From: Nitrospirales bacterium
Lineage (GTDB): Bacteria; Nitrospirota; Nitrospiria; Nitrospirales; UBA8639
Reading direction: 5' to 3'
Length of the DNA: 64,000 nt
NCBI GenBank assembly: GCA_022825885.1
Contig: JAJDVY010000017.1
Location: forward strand, 1-64,000
Position 1 is the stretch's first letter, and each line of letters opens with the position of its first letter. The notes beneath the pieces were generated by a model that had not been told where the DNA came from, made no database searches, and saw only the letters and a program-made list of their open reading frames with translations. Below are positions 53,305 to 62,691 of this stretch, piece after piece. The translations under genes and the position numbers were made by a program.

Positions 53305-53985
53305 ATGAGTTCCGCGACCGTACACATTGCGCCTTCGATTCTCTCCGCCGATTTCGCACACTTGGCCGATGAAATCGCCGCGGTGGAAGCCGCGGGAGCC
53401 GACCTGCTGCACGTGGACGTGATGGACGGGCATTTCGTGCCGAACCTCACGATCGGCCCCCCCATTGTCGAATCGTTGCGAAAAGTCACGGCCCTGCCCC
53501 TGGACGTTCATCTCATGGTGACAAATCCGGACGCCGTCATTCCCGACTTTGCCCAGGCCGGAGCCAACTATCTCACGGTGCACACGGAAACCTGTCCCCA
53601 TCTGCACCGTACCATCCAGCGCATCAAAGAGCATGAGGTCAAGGCCGGGGTGACGCTCAACCCGTCGACCTCCTTGAGCGCCCTCGAAGAAGTCGTCGCG
53701 GACGTGGACCTGGTGCTGATCATGTCGGTCAATCCCGGATTCGGGGGACAGACCTTTATCCCCGCTTGTTTGGATAAACTACGGCGAGCCAGGCAACTCA
53801 TCGACCGGACCGGCAGCCGGGCCCTGCTCGAAGTGGACGGCGGTATCAAAATCGAGAACGCCGGAGACGTCCTCCAAGCCGGGGCCAACGTCCTGGTCGC
53901 GGGGTCGGCGATTTTTCGCAGTCCGAATTACACCGACACGATTGCCGCGTTCCGCACCGTTGCCCGAGAACTCCAACCGCGTTAA
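53305..53985 (+). CDS. rpe: Ribulose-phosphate 3-epimerase
   Basis: 226 residues, normal size. It interconverts ribulose 5-phosphate and xylulose 5-phosphate. [64 protein letters not shown] and [12 protein letters not shown] match the TIM-barrel family. It is four bases upstream of the chosen pheS start. Confidence 0.96.
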   Translation: MSSATVHIAPSILSADFAHLADEIAAVEAAGADLLHVDVMDGHFVPNLTIGPPIVESLRKVTALPLDVHLMVTNPDAVIPDFAQAGANYLTVHTETCPHLHRTIQRIKEHEVKAGVTLNPSTSLSALEEVVADVDLVLIMSVNPGFGGQTFIPACLDKLRRARQLIDRTGSRALLEVDGGIKIENAGDVLQAGANVLVAGSAIFRSPNYTDTIAAFRTVARELQPR

Positions 53986-53989
53986 ATCC

Positions 53990-55552
53990 ATGCAGACCAC
54001 GGCTGTGTATGACAGTTTGCATCCTCTCGAAATCAACCTGCTGGCGGCTTTCAGCCAATCCGCGGATAAGCCGGTCTCCGATTCGTCTTTGCAGGAACTC
54101 TCCCAACTAGAGCCGTCACAAGTCAGCATGGCCCTGGGGTGGCTTCAAGCCAAACAGCTCGTCAGCATCCATTCCGAAATCGTCACGGCCTGGGTGGGGT
54201 TGACGGAAGTCGGACACCGGTATGTGGCTGACGGGTCTCCACCCGAGTGGATCATCAGGACGTGCAAACAAGGGGCCGGAGAGGGACGATCGTTCACGGT
54301 AAAAGAATTGCAGAACCTGAACGCGTTCCCTCCCACGGATCTCAGTCGAGCCTTCGGTCTGCTCAAAAAAGAGGGCGCCATCGCCTTGGGAGCCGGAGGC
54401 CGCATAGAACCCACGGAGACGCCGAGTCCCACGGTCGAGAAGCTGCGCGCGCTCCTGCACGAGTTGAAGAAGAACCGCCAGGAACTGCTCTCGTTTTCGC
54501 CGGAGCAACAAACCCTTTTGCGCCAATACGCAGTCAAACGGGGAAGCGCCCAGGAACCGTTTCGGGTCGAGGAACGGATTCACCGCGAATATACCCTGAC
54601 CGAAACCGGAAAGGCGGTGGCGGAACGTTGCCATGCCGGCGCCGTCGAAGAAGTTTCCCAACTGACGTCCGACATGCTCAAGGACGGCTCGTGGCGCAAC
54701 AAGCGTTTCCGGAAATACACCATTACCCTGAGACCCCCGAGGGTCGCGCCCGGACGGCGGCATCCGTACAGGGAGTTTCTGGACCTGGTCAAACACAAAT
54801 TGGTCGGCATGGGCTTTCAGGAGATGCGCGGCCCGCTGGTCGAGACCGAATTCTGGAACATGGATGCCCTGTTCATGCCTCAATTCCATCCGGCACGGGC
54901 CATTCACGACGTCTACTTCGTGAAAACCCCGACCCATGCGGAGACGATCGCCGAACCGTTTCTTTCTCAAGTGGCCGAGACCCATGAGACCGGCGGGGCC
55001 ACCGGTTCCAGCGGGTGGGGGTACCGCTATGACAAGGAACGGGCCCGTCGCCTGATTCTGCGCAGCCAGGGCACGGCCGTGTCGGCTCGCACCCTGGCGT
55101 CGAATCCCCTGATCCCGGGCAAATATTTTTCCATGGCCCGGTGTTTTCGCTACGACCAGGTCGATGCCACCCATGCCACGGACTTCTTTCAGATCGAAGG
55201 GATCGTGCTGGGCGAAGAGATCAATTTTCGCACGCTGCTGGGCCTGCTCACCATCTTTGCCAAGGAAATGGCACAGGCGCAGGAGAGCAAATTTTTCCCG
55301 GCCTATTTTCCTTTTACGGAACCGTCCGTGGAATTGCACGTCCGGCATCCGAAACTCGGGTGGATGGAACTGGGCGGCGCAGGCTTGTTCCGGCCGGAAG
55401 TCACCCAACCCCTGGGGGTCACGGTACCGGTGATCGCGTGGGGTTTGGGTCTGGATCGCATGGCCATGGTGGCCTTGGGCATTCATGATATTCGTGAACT
55501 CTTTTCCGTGGACCTGGAAAAAGTGCGCACCTTGCGCGGACGGTTTGCATAA
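53990..55552 (+). CDS. pheS: Phenylalanyl-tRNA synthetase alpha subunit, archaeal/eukaryotic type
   Basis: About 520 residues from the ATG at 53990, against roughly 330-350 in most bacteria. The extra N-terminal half carries winged-helix-type modules (LGWLQAKQLVSI...WVGLTEVGHRYV, LSRAFGLLKKEGAIAL), as in archaeal and eukaryotic cytosolic enzymes. The class II core is also archaeal in style: FQEMRGPLVETEFWNMDALFMPQFHPARAIHDVY, RSQGTAVSARTL, FRYDQVDATHATDFFQIEG and GLGLDRMAMVALGIHDIRELF. pheT follows after a family C repeat. It is the only PheRS gene set visible here. Confidence 0.92.
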   Translation: MQTTAVYDSLHPLEINLLAAFSQSADKPVSDSSLQELSQLEPSQVSMALGWLQAKQLVSIHSEIVTAWVGLTEVGHRYVADGSPPEWIIRTCKQGAGEGRSFTVKELQNLNAFPPTDLSRAFGLLKKEGAIALGAGGRIEPTETPSPTVEKLRALLHELKKNRQELLSFSPEQQTLLRQYAVKRGSAQEPFRVEERIHREYTLTETGKAVAERCHAGAVEEVSQLTSDMLKDGSWRNKRFRKYTITLRPPRVAPGRRHPYREFLDLVKHKLVGMGFQEMRGPLVETEFWNMDALFMPQFHPARAIHDVYFVKTPTHAETIAEPFLSQVAETHETGGATGSSGWGYRYDKERARRLILRSQGTAVSARTLASNPLIPGKYFSMARCFRYDQVDATHATDFFQIEGIVLGEEINFRTLLGLLTIFAKEMAQAQESKFFPAYFPFTEPSVELHVRHPKLGWMELGGAGLFRPEVTQPLGVTVPVIAWGLGLDRMAMVALGIHDIRELFSVDLEKVRTLRGRFA

Positions 55553-55556
55553 AATA

Positions 55557-55610
55557 TTGCGGATTGCTGATTTCTGATTTGGAAATCCGCAATCCAAAAT
55601 TGAAAATCCT
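55557..55610. repeat. Dispersed repeat, family C, copy 3
   Basis: ATTGCGGATTGCTGATTTC then TGATTTGGAAATCCGCAATC and CAAAATTGAAAATCC. GCGGATT and AATCCGC form the arms of a hairpin between pheS and pheT. Confidence 0.65.
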
Positions 55611-55613
55611 CTG

Positions 55614-57311
55614 ATGCCCACCATTTCCTTTTTTCAGAAAGACCTGGAAGATCTGCTCGGTCGAACGGCTCCGCCTGAACAACTGGAGTCGTGGCTGCCG
55701 CTGGTCAAAGGGGAATTGAAGGACGTGACCCAGGCCACCGGCGAAATCCGGGTTGAGCTCCAGGACAGCAACCGGCCTGACTTGTGGAGCGTGGAAGGGA
55801 TCGCCCGACAGATTCGGATCAAATTACAAGAGGCGCCGCCGGCCTATCCTTTTCTGCACACCAAGACCAAGCCCAAACGGCGCATCCTGGTGGCCGAAGG
55901 ACTTGAGCAGGTGCGACCGTACGTGGCGGCCTGTACGGCCACGGGATACACCGTCACCGAGGAAAGCCTGGCGCAACTCATTCAGGCACAGGAGAAACTT
56001 GCCGACCTGTATGGGCATAAACGAAAAACCGTCTCGATCGGGTTGTACCGGCTCCCCAGTATTCACTTCCCCGTCACCTATGGATTGGTGAAACCCACGG
56101 AAGCCCGATTCACGCCCCTTGGCTTTTCCGAAAAACTCACTCTTCAGGAAATCCTGACGGTTCATTCCAAGGGCATGGAGTACGGCTCTATTCTGGCCAA
56201 TCAGCCCCTGCTGCCGTTGCTGTGGGATACGGAAGGCCAGATCTTATCCTTTCCCCCCATCATCAACAGTCAGGACATCGGCCAAGTGCATGCCGGCGAT
56301 TCAGCCCTGTTGGTCGAAGTCACGGGCACGGATATGCGAATGGTGCTCCTGACCCTCAATATTTTTGCCACGAACCTGGCCGACCGGGGGGCCGTCATCG
56401 ATCCTATCGAGGTGCAATATCCGTATGACACGGGGTGGGGCAAATCGATCAGAACCCCTTGCGACATCAGCACCGTGCATAAAATTCCGCTGAAAGCCAT
56501 TGAATCCGCCCTCGGGCTCCCCATCGACGCCGAATTGGTGCAACAAACCTTGCGGGCGTATGGGTATGAAGTGAAAGCGAGTCGCCATACCCTCGCGGTG
56601 CGGTTACCGCATTATCGCAGCGATCTCATGCACCCGGTGGACGTGGCGGAAGACGTGGCGATCAGTCGCGGGTACGACTCGTTCGTTCCGGTGATGCCGG
56701 CCCAATTCACCGTGGGTTCACTATCGGCTCTGGAAATGACGTCCGACTACATTCGTGAACACATGATCGGGCAGGGATTTCAGGAAATTTTTTCCAATAT
56801 TCTGTTGTCTCATGAGGAACTCGTTGAACGGATGAGACTCCCCGCGGACGAGCACGTCGTGGAAGTGGACAACGTCATGTCGCAAAGCTTCTCCTGTCTC
56901 CGGTCCTGGATTGTGCCGTCGCTGTTACGCGTCGAGACGGCCTCGCCTCGCGCGTTTTACCCGCACCGGCTTTTCGAAATCGGCGAAGTCGCGATTCCCG
57001 ATTCAAGCCGGGAACTCGGATCGCGCACCGCCATTCGACTCGGGATCGTCATTGCCCATCCCCATGCGAACTTTTCCGAAGTGCATACCTGCCTGGACGT
57101 TCTCATGTTTTATCTGGTGAAGGACTACGAACTCGAACCCCTGAGTCACGGCTCCTTCCTCGACGGCCGAGCGGGCACCATTCTTTCCCAGGGACAACCC
57201 GTCGGGTTGATCGGCGAACTCCATCCGGAAGTCTTGGAGAAATGGGGCATCTCCGTCCCCATCTCGGTGGTCGAACTCGACGTGGACTGGTTGTGTGGCG
57301 ACGGCTCGTAA
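55614..57311 (+). CDS. pheT: Phenylalanyl-tRNA synthetase beta subunit, archaeal/eukaryotic type
   Basis: 565 residues, against about 800 in bacterial-type enzymes: the tRNA-binding OB and anticodon-binding end domains are absent, as in archaea. The start MPTISFFQKDLEDLLGR, VELQDSNRPDLWSVEGIARQIR, TVHSKGMEYGSIL, the core HPVDVAEDVAISRGYDSFVP and the C-terminal GQPVGLIGELHPEVLEKWGI are typical of the archaeal form. Its last 120 bases have a degenerate second copy at 61187-61295. Confidence 0.92.
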   Translation: MPTISFFQKDLEDLLGRTAPPEQLESWLPLVKGELKDVTQATGEIRVELQDSNRPDLWSVEGIARQIRIKLQEAPPAYPFLHTKTKPKRRILVAEGLEQVRPYVAACTATGYTVTEESLAQLIQAQEKLADLYGHKRKTVSIGLYRLPSIHFPVTYGLVKPTEARFTPLGFSEKLTLQEILTVHSKGMEYGSILANQPLLPLLWDTEGQILSFPPIINSQDIGQVHAGDSALLVEVTGTDMRMVLLTLNIFATNLADRGAVIDPIEVQYPYDTGWGKSIRTPCDISTVHKIPLKAIESALGLPIDAELVQQTLRAYGYEVKASRHTLAVRLPHYRSDLMHPVDVAEDVAISRGYDSFVPVMPAQFTVGSLSALEMTSDYIREHMIGQGFQEIFSNILLSHEELVERMRLPADEHVVEVDNVMSQSFSCLRSWIVPSLLRVETASPRAFYPHRLFEIGEVAIPDSSRELGSRTAIRLGIVIAHPHANFSEVHTCLDVLMFYLVKDYELEPLSHGSFLDGRAGTILSQGQPVGLIGELHPEVLEKWGISVPISVVELDVDWLCGDGS

Positions 57312-57341
57312 ACGAAAAACGCAACTTTTCTGGAGACATTT

Positions 57342-59135
57342 ATGCCCATCCAACGTTATTCAGTAAACCAGCATCCTATCGAGACACTACTAACATGGAT
57401 CAAATCCGGTGAGATTGCCATTCCCGAGATTCAGCGTCCTTTCGTATGGAACGGAGCAAAGGTGCGCGATTTCATTGACTCGCTCTATTGCGGCTATCCG
57501 GTAGGGTATCTTATCGCTTGGCGGAACCCGGACATCCGCCTGAAGGACGGCACTCAATCAACGGGTAAGCGCGTCTTGATCGACGGACAGCAGCGCGTGA
57601 CCGCACTTCTGGCGGCATTACTGGGTCAGCAAATCGTTGGCAAAGATTATAAGAGGAAATGCATTACAATAGCATTTCATCCCGGCGAAGAAAAATTTGA
57701 GGTGACCAACCCCGCCATACGGCGGGACCGAGGATGGATCGCCGACATCGCTAGTGTCTTTGCTCCCGACACTCGAATGCGTCAACTCGTAGACAAGTAT
57801 TGCGAGGTTAATCCAGAGGCGAATAAGTATGATATTGACGAACATCTGGACCGCCTTCGCGGTATTCGTAACAACTCCCTTGGCCTTATCGAACTGAACG
57901 CTGACTTGGACGTGGAGACTGTGGCGGAGATATTCGTTCGCATCAACTCTCAGGGCGTCCCACTGAACGCGGCTGATTTCGCCATGTCCAAGATGGCTGC
58001 CAGCGAGAAATACAATGGACACCAACTACGCAAGGGTATCGACTACTTCTGCCATCTTGCCATTGCACCGGAAGCACACGGCGACTTGGCCAAGGACGAT
58101 GAGTTCGTCAATACGAAATATTTCCGCGCTATGGAGTGGCTGAAGCACGAAAAGGAAGACCTCTACGATCCTTCCTATACCGACATGCTCCGGGTGGCTT
58201 TCACCTCGGAGTTCAAGCGCGGGCGATTGGAGGACTTGGTCGCTCTGCTTTCTGGTCGCAATTTCGAGACGCGCGCATTTGAGGAAGCCATCGCGGAGAA
58301 CTCCTTTCACAGGCTTGAAGAAGCGATTTTACGCTATATGAACGAGACGGATTTCAAACACTTCATCATGATTCTGCGCTCGGCGGGATTTGTAGACGTT
58401 TCAATGATCAGGTCACAGAATACCGTCAATTTTGCCTATATCCTGTATTTGACGTTACGCGCGAAGGGTACGAAGCCCGCTGAGATCGAGACGCTGGTGC
58501 GGCGATGGTTCGTGATGTCCGTCCTGACAGGGAGATACACTGGTTCACCGGAAACCGCCTTTGGCCTCGATATCCGTAACATTGAGGAACAGAACGCGTC
58601 TGCATATCTAGACACCATGGAACGGGCGGAGCTTTCGGATGCTTTCTGGGACGTTGGCCTTCCACAGCAGATGGATACGCCGGTCGCCAGCAGCCCCTAC
58701 TTCAATGTCTTTCTGGCAAGCCAAGTAAAGGCAAACGACAAGGGGTTCCTTTCACGTGATCATACTGTGCAAAACCTTCTTGAGGGTCTCTCACATATTC
58801 ACCATGTCTTCCCGCGTGCGTATCTCAAGAAGAATGGCCTCTCGCGGAACCGCTACAATCAGATTGCGAACTATGTCGTCATGCAGAGCGAGATCAACAT
58901 CGCAATCCGCGACGATCCACCGGAAACCTACTTTCAAGCACTATGGAAGCAATGTGAAGGCGGAAAACCTCAATTTGGTGGGATCACAGACGCCGACCAA
59001 TTACGCGCCAATCTCGCGGCGCATTGCATCCCTCAAGGAATGGAAGAGGCAAGCATTCACGACTATGATAAGTTTCTCCAAGAACGTAGAGCCCTGATGG
59101 CCGCCAAAATTCGAGACTACTACAGGGCGTTATGA
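57342..59135 (+). CDS. DUF262 protein with C-terminal HNH-type domain (GmrSD-like)
   Basis: 597 residues. The N-terminal DUF262 domain has [44 protein letters not shown] and [16 protein letters not shown], including the DGQQR motif. The C-terminal part has [16 protein letters not shown] followed by [17 protein letters not shown], as in the DUF1524-like HNH nuclease of GmrD. A fused DUF262-HNH protein is the layout of type IV (modification-dependent) restriction systems such as GmrSD. It starts 30 bases after pheT, in the segment flanked by the two copies of the pheT 3' end, and precedes a toxin-antitoxin pair. Confidence 0.82.
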   Translation: MPIQRYSVNQHPIETLLTWIKSGEIAIPEIQRPFVWNGAKVRDFIDSLYCGYPVGYLIAWRNPDIRLKDGTQSTGKRVLIDGQQRVTALLAALLGQQIVGKDYKRKCITIAFHPGEEKFEVTNPAIRRDRGWIADIASVFAPDTRMRQLVDKYCEVNPEANKYDIDEHLDRLRGIRNNSLGLIELNADLDVETVAEIFVRINSQGVPLNAADFAMSKMAASEKYNGHQLRKGIDYFCHLAIAPEAHGDLAKDDEFVNTKYFRAMEWLKHEKEDLYDPSYTDMLRVAFTSEFKRGRLEDLVALLSGRNFETRAFEEAIAENSFHRLEEAILRYMNETDFKHFIMILRSAGFVDVSMIRSQNTVNFAYILYLTLRAKGTKPAEIETLVRRWFVMSVLTGRYTGSPETAFGLDIRNIEEQNASAYLDTMERAELSDAFWDVGLPQQMDTPVASSPYFNVFLASQVKANDKGFLSRDHTVQNLLEGLSHIHHVFPRAYLKKNGLSRNRYNQIANYVVMQSEINIAIRDDPPETYFQALWKQCEGGKPQFGGITDADQLRANLAAHCIPQGMEEASIHDYDKFLQERRALMAAKIRDYYRAL

Positions 59136-59187
59136 GCGACCTGTTACGAAAGCTGGCGCTGTCAAAAGAAAGGAGGGGGGGCACACC

Positions 59188-59412
59188 ATGAACCATCCCA
59201 GAATTGCCGATCTGACGGTCGCTGAATTCAAGGAACTCCTTCGCGAAACAATGACGCAGTCGTTCGCCGAGGCGCTCGGTGACCCTGATGAAGGCTTAGA
59301 ACTACGTGAGGATTTTGCCGAAGAGCTACGACGTTCCCTCGCCGATGTCAGGACGGAGGGACAAACGTCGAGCCTGACGGACGTCGTAGGCAGACTCGAG
59401 TCGAACGAATGA
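59188..59412 (+). CDS. Putative antitoxin of a RelBE/ParDE-type pair
   Basis: 74 residues, acidic. AAAGGAGG lies upstream of the ATG. The sequence (IADLTVAEFKELLRETMTQSFAEALGDPDEGLELREDF) shows an N-terminal region without a clear DNA-binding motif and a negatively charged middle. Its stop overlaps the start of the toxin gene by four bases (ATGA), which together with the RelE-like partner identifies it as the antitoxin. Confidence 0.75.
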   Translation: MNHPRIADLTVAEFKELLRETMTQSFAEALGDPDEGLELREDFAEELRRSLADVRTEGQTSSLTDVVGRLESNE

Positions 59413-59681
59413 CCTATGACGTTGTACTGACCCCAACAGCAGAAGCCGACCTCCGACGCTTGGACTCAGCGATTGCGCGCCGCGTGATCGAGAAGCTTCA
59501 GTGGCTGGCTGACAAAATCGAGACGATCAGGCTTGAGACATTGACGGGCTCGTGGTCAGGTGTGTTCAAACTCAGAATCGGGCATTACCGTGTGCTCTAC
59601 ACCCGTGAAGCAGCAAAGCAAAAGATTGTCGTTCACTTCATTAGACATCGGCGTGACGTGTACAAGAAAGTGGGGGATTGA
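59409..59681 (+). CDS. RelE/ParE-family toxin
   Basis: 90 residues. YDVVLTPTAEADLRRLDSAIARRVIEKLQWLAD, the middle LTGSWSGVFKLRIGHYRVLYTRE and the end VVHFIRHRRDVYKK follow the RelE/ParE fold, with the conserved KLRIGxYRVLY strand. It may cut mRNA on the ribosome or poison gyrase; sequence alone does not decide. It is coupled to the antitoxin gene. Confidence 0.88.
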   Translation: MTYDVVLTPTAEADLRRLDSAIARRVIEKLQWLADKIETIRLETLTGSWSGVFKLRIGHYRVLYTREAAKQKIVVHFIRHRRDVYKKVGD

Positions 59682-59977
59682 CGCCGTTAATATGCACCGC
59701 TGCAACGAACGTGGGACTTCGATGCCCGGACGAAAAAGCAACATGACTAGCGCTGTATTTCTCCTCTGCGTAGGGTCACGTCTCCGCAACTTTTCCGGAA
59801 CAAGGTAGTACCCCGCCACCCCGATTCCATTCACCCGTAGCCATGGAAGCCGGCCTTGTGCAGGGGTTCCTACGTTCAGCCGGTTGTTTCCCATAGCGCC
59901 ACGGCGCTACAATTTGCACCACTGGGGTTCGTCGTCGGACTGTCCTTTTTTCTCCACAATCACCCGCGGGAGTTTTT

Positions 59978-61186
59978 ATGCTGGAAGCCGGCATTGCCAT
60001 CATCAGTCTTGTGATCGGCGTCATCATCGGCTGGTGGGGCCGGTCAACGTCATCCCCGGATGAAAAAATCGCCCGCCTGGAAACGGAATTGCAGGAGGCG
60101 AAGGCCTCTGAAGTCCAAGCGAGAACCTCTTTGGCGCATCTGCAAACCCAGTTTGAAACGGAAAAGAAACGCCTCGAGGAAATTCGCGGCACCATGGAGA
60201 ATTCCTTCAAGGCCATGGCCGCCGACATCGCCCGGGACAATTCCCAAACGTTTCTCCAGCAGGCCGGCGAGCAGTTCAAGTCTCTCAAGGAAAGTTCGGA
60301 AAAGGATCTGGATGAAAAGAAGAAACTCATCGACAAAAGCCTATCCGGGATGAACGACAAACTGGAATTGATTCAGAAGCAATCGACGGAACTGAAGACC
60401 AGCATCGACACCAGCCGGCAAACCACCGAAGCCCTCAGCGAACATACCGCCCGCCTGCGGGAAATTCTGTCCTCCTCACAAAAACGCGGCCAATGGGGCG
60501 AGCGCATGGTCGAGGACATCCTGCAATTTGTCGGCCTCCTGGAAACAGTGAATTACACCAGGCAGGACCAAGTCGAATCCGGCCAGCGCCCCGATTACAC
60601 CTTCCTTCTCCCCCAGGAAAAGAAGTTGAACATGGACGTGAAATTTCCCTTAGACCACTATGAACGCTATCTCTGTGCGCAAGACGAGGAAAGCCGCACC
60701 CAGGCGAAAAAGACCTTTTTGCAGCAACTTCGCAACCACGTCAAAACCGTGAGCGGACGCGAATATATCAATCCCGCCGAGGGGACGCTGGAGTACGTGA
60801 TGCTGTTTATTCCCAATGAATCCATTTATGGGTTTATCAATCGCGAGGACAGCGAACTGATCGATTTCGCCCTGGGAAACCGCGTACTCTTGTGTTCACC
60901 TTTGACCCTGTATGCAGTGCTCTCACTGGTCCACCAGGCCACGCGTAATTTCATCATGAACGAGCGTGCCTCGGAGGTGATGAATTTGGTGGGGCAATTC
61001 AGAGATCAATGGAAAAAATACATCGACCAAATGGACAAACTGGGGCGGCGGATTGAAGGACTGAGCGGCGATTATCGCGACCTGGTCACCACCCGAACCC
61101 GCAGCTTGGAGCGGCCTCTCGACAAGATCGAGAATATTTCCCTGGCGGGCTCGGAAGACCATCCTGAAGTGCTGGAACAGCAATGA
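59978..61186 (+). CDS. rmuC: DNA recombination protein RmuC
   Basis: 402 residues. An N-terminal membrane anchor (AGIAIISLVIGVIIGWWG) precedes a coiled coil (residues 25-130) and the RmuC nuclease-like domain: KRGQWGERMVEDILQFVGLLE, YTRQDQVESGQRPDYTFLLP, NMDVKFPLDHYERYL and LFIPNESIYGFI. RmuC limits short inverted-repeat rearrangement in E. coli. The gene ends exactly where the degenerate pheT 3' copy begins. The 296 bases upstream hold no gene. Confidence 0.93.
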   Translation: MLEAGIAIISLVIGVIIGWWGRSTSSPDEKIARLETELQEAKASEVQARTSLAHLQTQFETEKKRLEEIRGTMENSFKAMAADIARDNSQTFLQQAGEQFKSLKESSEKDLDEKKKLIDKSLSGMNDKLELIQKQSTELKTSIDTSRQTTEALSEHTARLREILSSSQKRGQWGERMVEDILQFVGLLETVNYTRQDQVESGQRPDYTFLLPQEKKLNMDVKFPLDHYERYLCAQDEESRTQAKKTFLQQLRNHVKTVSGREYINPAEGTLEYVMLFIPNESIYGFINREDSELIDFALGNRVLLCSPLTLYAVLSLVHQATRNFIMNERASEVMNLVGQFRDQWKKYIDQMDKLGRRIEGLSGDYRDLVTTRTRSLERPLDKIENISLAGSEDHPEVLEQQ

Positions 61187-61295
61187 GGGGCAGCCTGTCG
61201 GGTCGATCGGAGCACTCCATCCCGAAGTCCTGGAAAATTGATCCATCTCGGTCTTCGAGTTCGATCTAGAATGGTTATGTGCCGAAAGTCCGTAA
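61187..61295 (+). pseudogene. Degenerate second copy of the pheT 3' end
   Basis: Directly after the rmuC stop, 109 bases align with the end of pheT (57191-57311). In the pheT frame they read GQPVGSIGALHPEVLEN, then an in-frame TGA in place of the Trp codon, a 12-base deletion, and SISVFEFDLEWLCAESP before a stop at the matching position. About two thirds of the aligned residues are identical to pheT. It has no start and cannot be functional. Confidence 0.85.
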
Positions 61296-61403
61296 CAAGG
61301 GAACTGACAGGAAGACAATAAGCCGGCAATCGACCATGTGATCGGTTATCCGTAGCCAAGTATTACTTGCAATCTTCAGGAAATTAGAAACAGCCAGGCG
61401 ATA

Positions 61404-62369
61404 ATGGATGGATTGTGGACAAACAGAAGAGCATCAAAAGACCCTTTCGAAGATGCACTGAGCAGGTACTGGTCCTCTGCATCGGCAATTGATATTGCGG
61501 TTGCATTCTTTACAGATGAGGCAATCGTTGAGGATCTGATTTCAGAAAATGGCTGCCACGTCAGAATGGTCGTGAGATTGGGATTTCCGACCAAACCGCC
61601 TGCGCTTCGTGCATTAATCAAAAAACGAGATGTAGAATTAAGGTACTATTCTGATTCGGCTTTTCATCCTAAGCTCTATATTTTTGATGACAAAATCGCC
61701 CTATTGGGCTCTGCCAACTTAACCCAAAAGGCACTCCGCTCAAACCAGGAAATAATGATCTCCATTAAATCAGAAGATCCAAGATTTGGGGAACTTACAG
61801 GGCTTTTTTCTGATTATTGGGATAATTCTCAAGTCCTTACTACGGAATCCCTTAAGGCTTATGAAAAAATCTATAAAGAATATGGAAGAGCTATTGATGA
61901 TATCAATCGCATTGATGAGGCAGTTCAATCCAAAATAGGTAAAACCGGTTTTCCTAACATAGATAGGGACAAGCCAACAGAATCAAGAACGAATATCCCG
62001 ACTGCGATGCAAGAACTGGTACACATCGATCTCAGAGGGAATATGGTATCTGGTACCCCACCCCAACCAGACTACCGCAGAATGCCGAAGGGGAAAATAG
62101 CGAGGAAGATCGAGCTTGATTCGGTTTGTATCGGATCGGTTTGTAGACTCAATGACGGACTCTATAGAGTGACGCTTCGTAAGAAGAAGACGTTTAAGCA
62201 GCTTAAGGCTCTAAAGTTTCAAATCACTCTTGCTGAGTATAAAGGTGATTATGAAAAGATCCTCAGAATGAGATGCGATTCTCAAGAAGAAGCTGGCCAG
62301 AATTTTGAAAAGTATTTGCGATCTTTTCCTGATTTTGATTTACAGACTTTGCACTTCAGTTCAGTTTAG
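61404..62369 (+). CDS. Phospholipase D-family protein with one HKD motif
   Basis: 321 residues. One PLD catalytic motif is present: FHPKLYIFDDKIALLGSANLTQKAL (H-x-K with downstream GSxN), preceded by AIDIAVAFFTDEAIVEDLI. Single-motif members such as Nuc act as homodimers and are often nucleases or restriction-related. The C-terminal 120 residues (GKIARKIELDSVCIGSVCRLNDGLYRVTLRKKKTFKQL) show no family I know. The gene is AT-rich compared with the neighbours. Possible roles are DNA cleavage in defence or phosphodiester chemistry; undecided. Confidence 0.75.
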   Translation: MDGLWTNRRASKDPFEDALSRYWSSASAIDIAVAFFTDEAIVEDLISENGCHVRMVVRLGFPTKPPALRALIKKRDVELRYYSDSAFHPKLYIFDDKIALLGSANLTQKALRSNQEIMISIKSEDPRFGELTGLFSDYWDNSQVLTTESLKAYEKIYKEYGRAIDDINRIDEAVQSKIGKTGFPNIDRDKPTESRTNIPTAMQELVHIDLRGNMVSGTPPQPDYRRMPKGKIARKIELDSVCIGSVCRLNDGLYRVTLRKKKTFKQLKALKFQITLAEYKGDYEKILRMRCDSQEEAGQNFEKYLRSFPDFDLQTLHFSSV

Positions 62370-62691
62370 GACGCGCCGAAGAGATTATGCACGATGGTCG
62401 CGAGACGCTACGGGCGCTCGCCAAGTGAGCGCCTCAGCTTCGACCCCTTGGATGCGAAGGTGTGAGACCAACGCGCCAAAGGGCGTCCCTATCGCGTTTC
62501 CTGACCACTCAAACCATCGGGCGATAAAAGCTGTTGCGCAACCGGCAGTTAGCTCGAGCGGCAGCGTCCGCCGCGCACTTGCGGAGACAGTTCCCGAACC
62601 GTATCGCATGGACGCACGGTGTACTCGTTACCGCTCCACAGCGGCGGTGGTGGACGCTTGCGGCGCGTAACGTTTCGCGCTACAGTAAATC
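62370..62691. other. GC-rich region without a recognisable gene
   Basis: 322 bases between the AT-rich PLD gene and a GC-rich toxin-antitoxin pair. Composition changes sharply at about 62370. Small frames occur on both strands, but none has coding character or a ribosome-binding site. It may be the debris of a recombination boundary. Confidence 0.4.

Noticed and set aside
54116-55624. 502-codon minus-strand frame opposite pheS
   Set aside because: It lies antisense to a clear pheS over its whole length and has no recognisable domain.
62370-62691. Possible integron attC site in the GC-rich gap
   Set aside because: Only a loose GTTAGC match; no paired R' and R'' boxes and no integrase.
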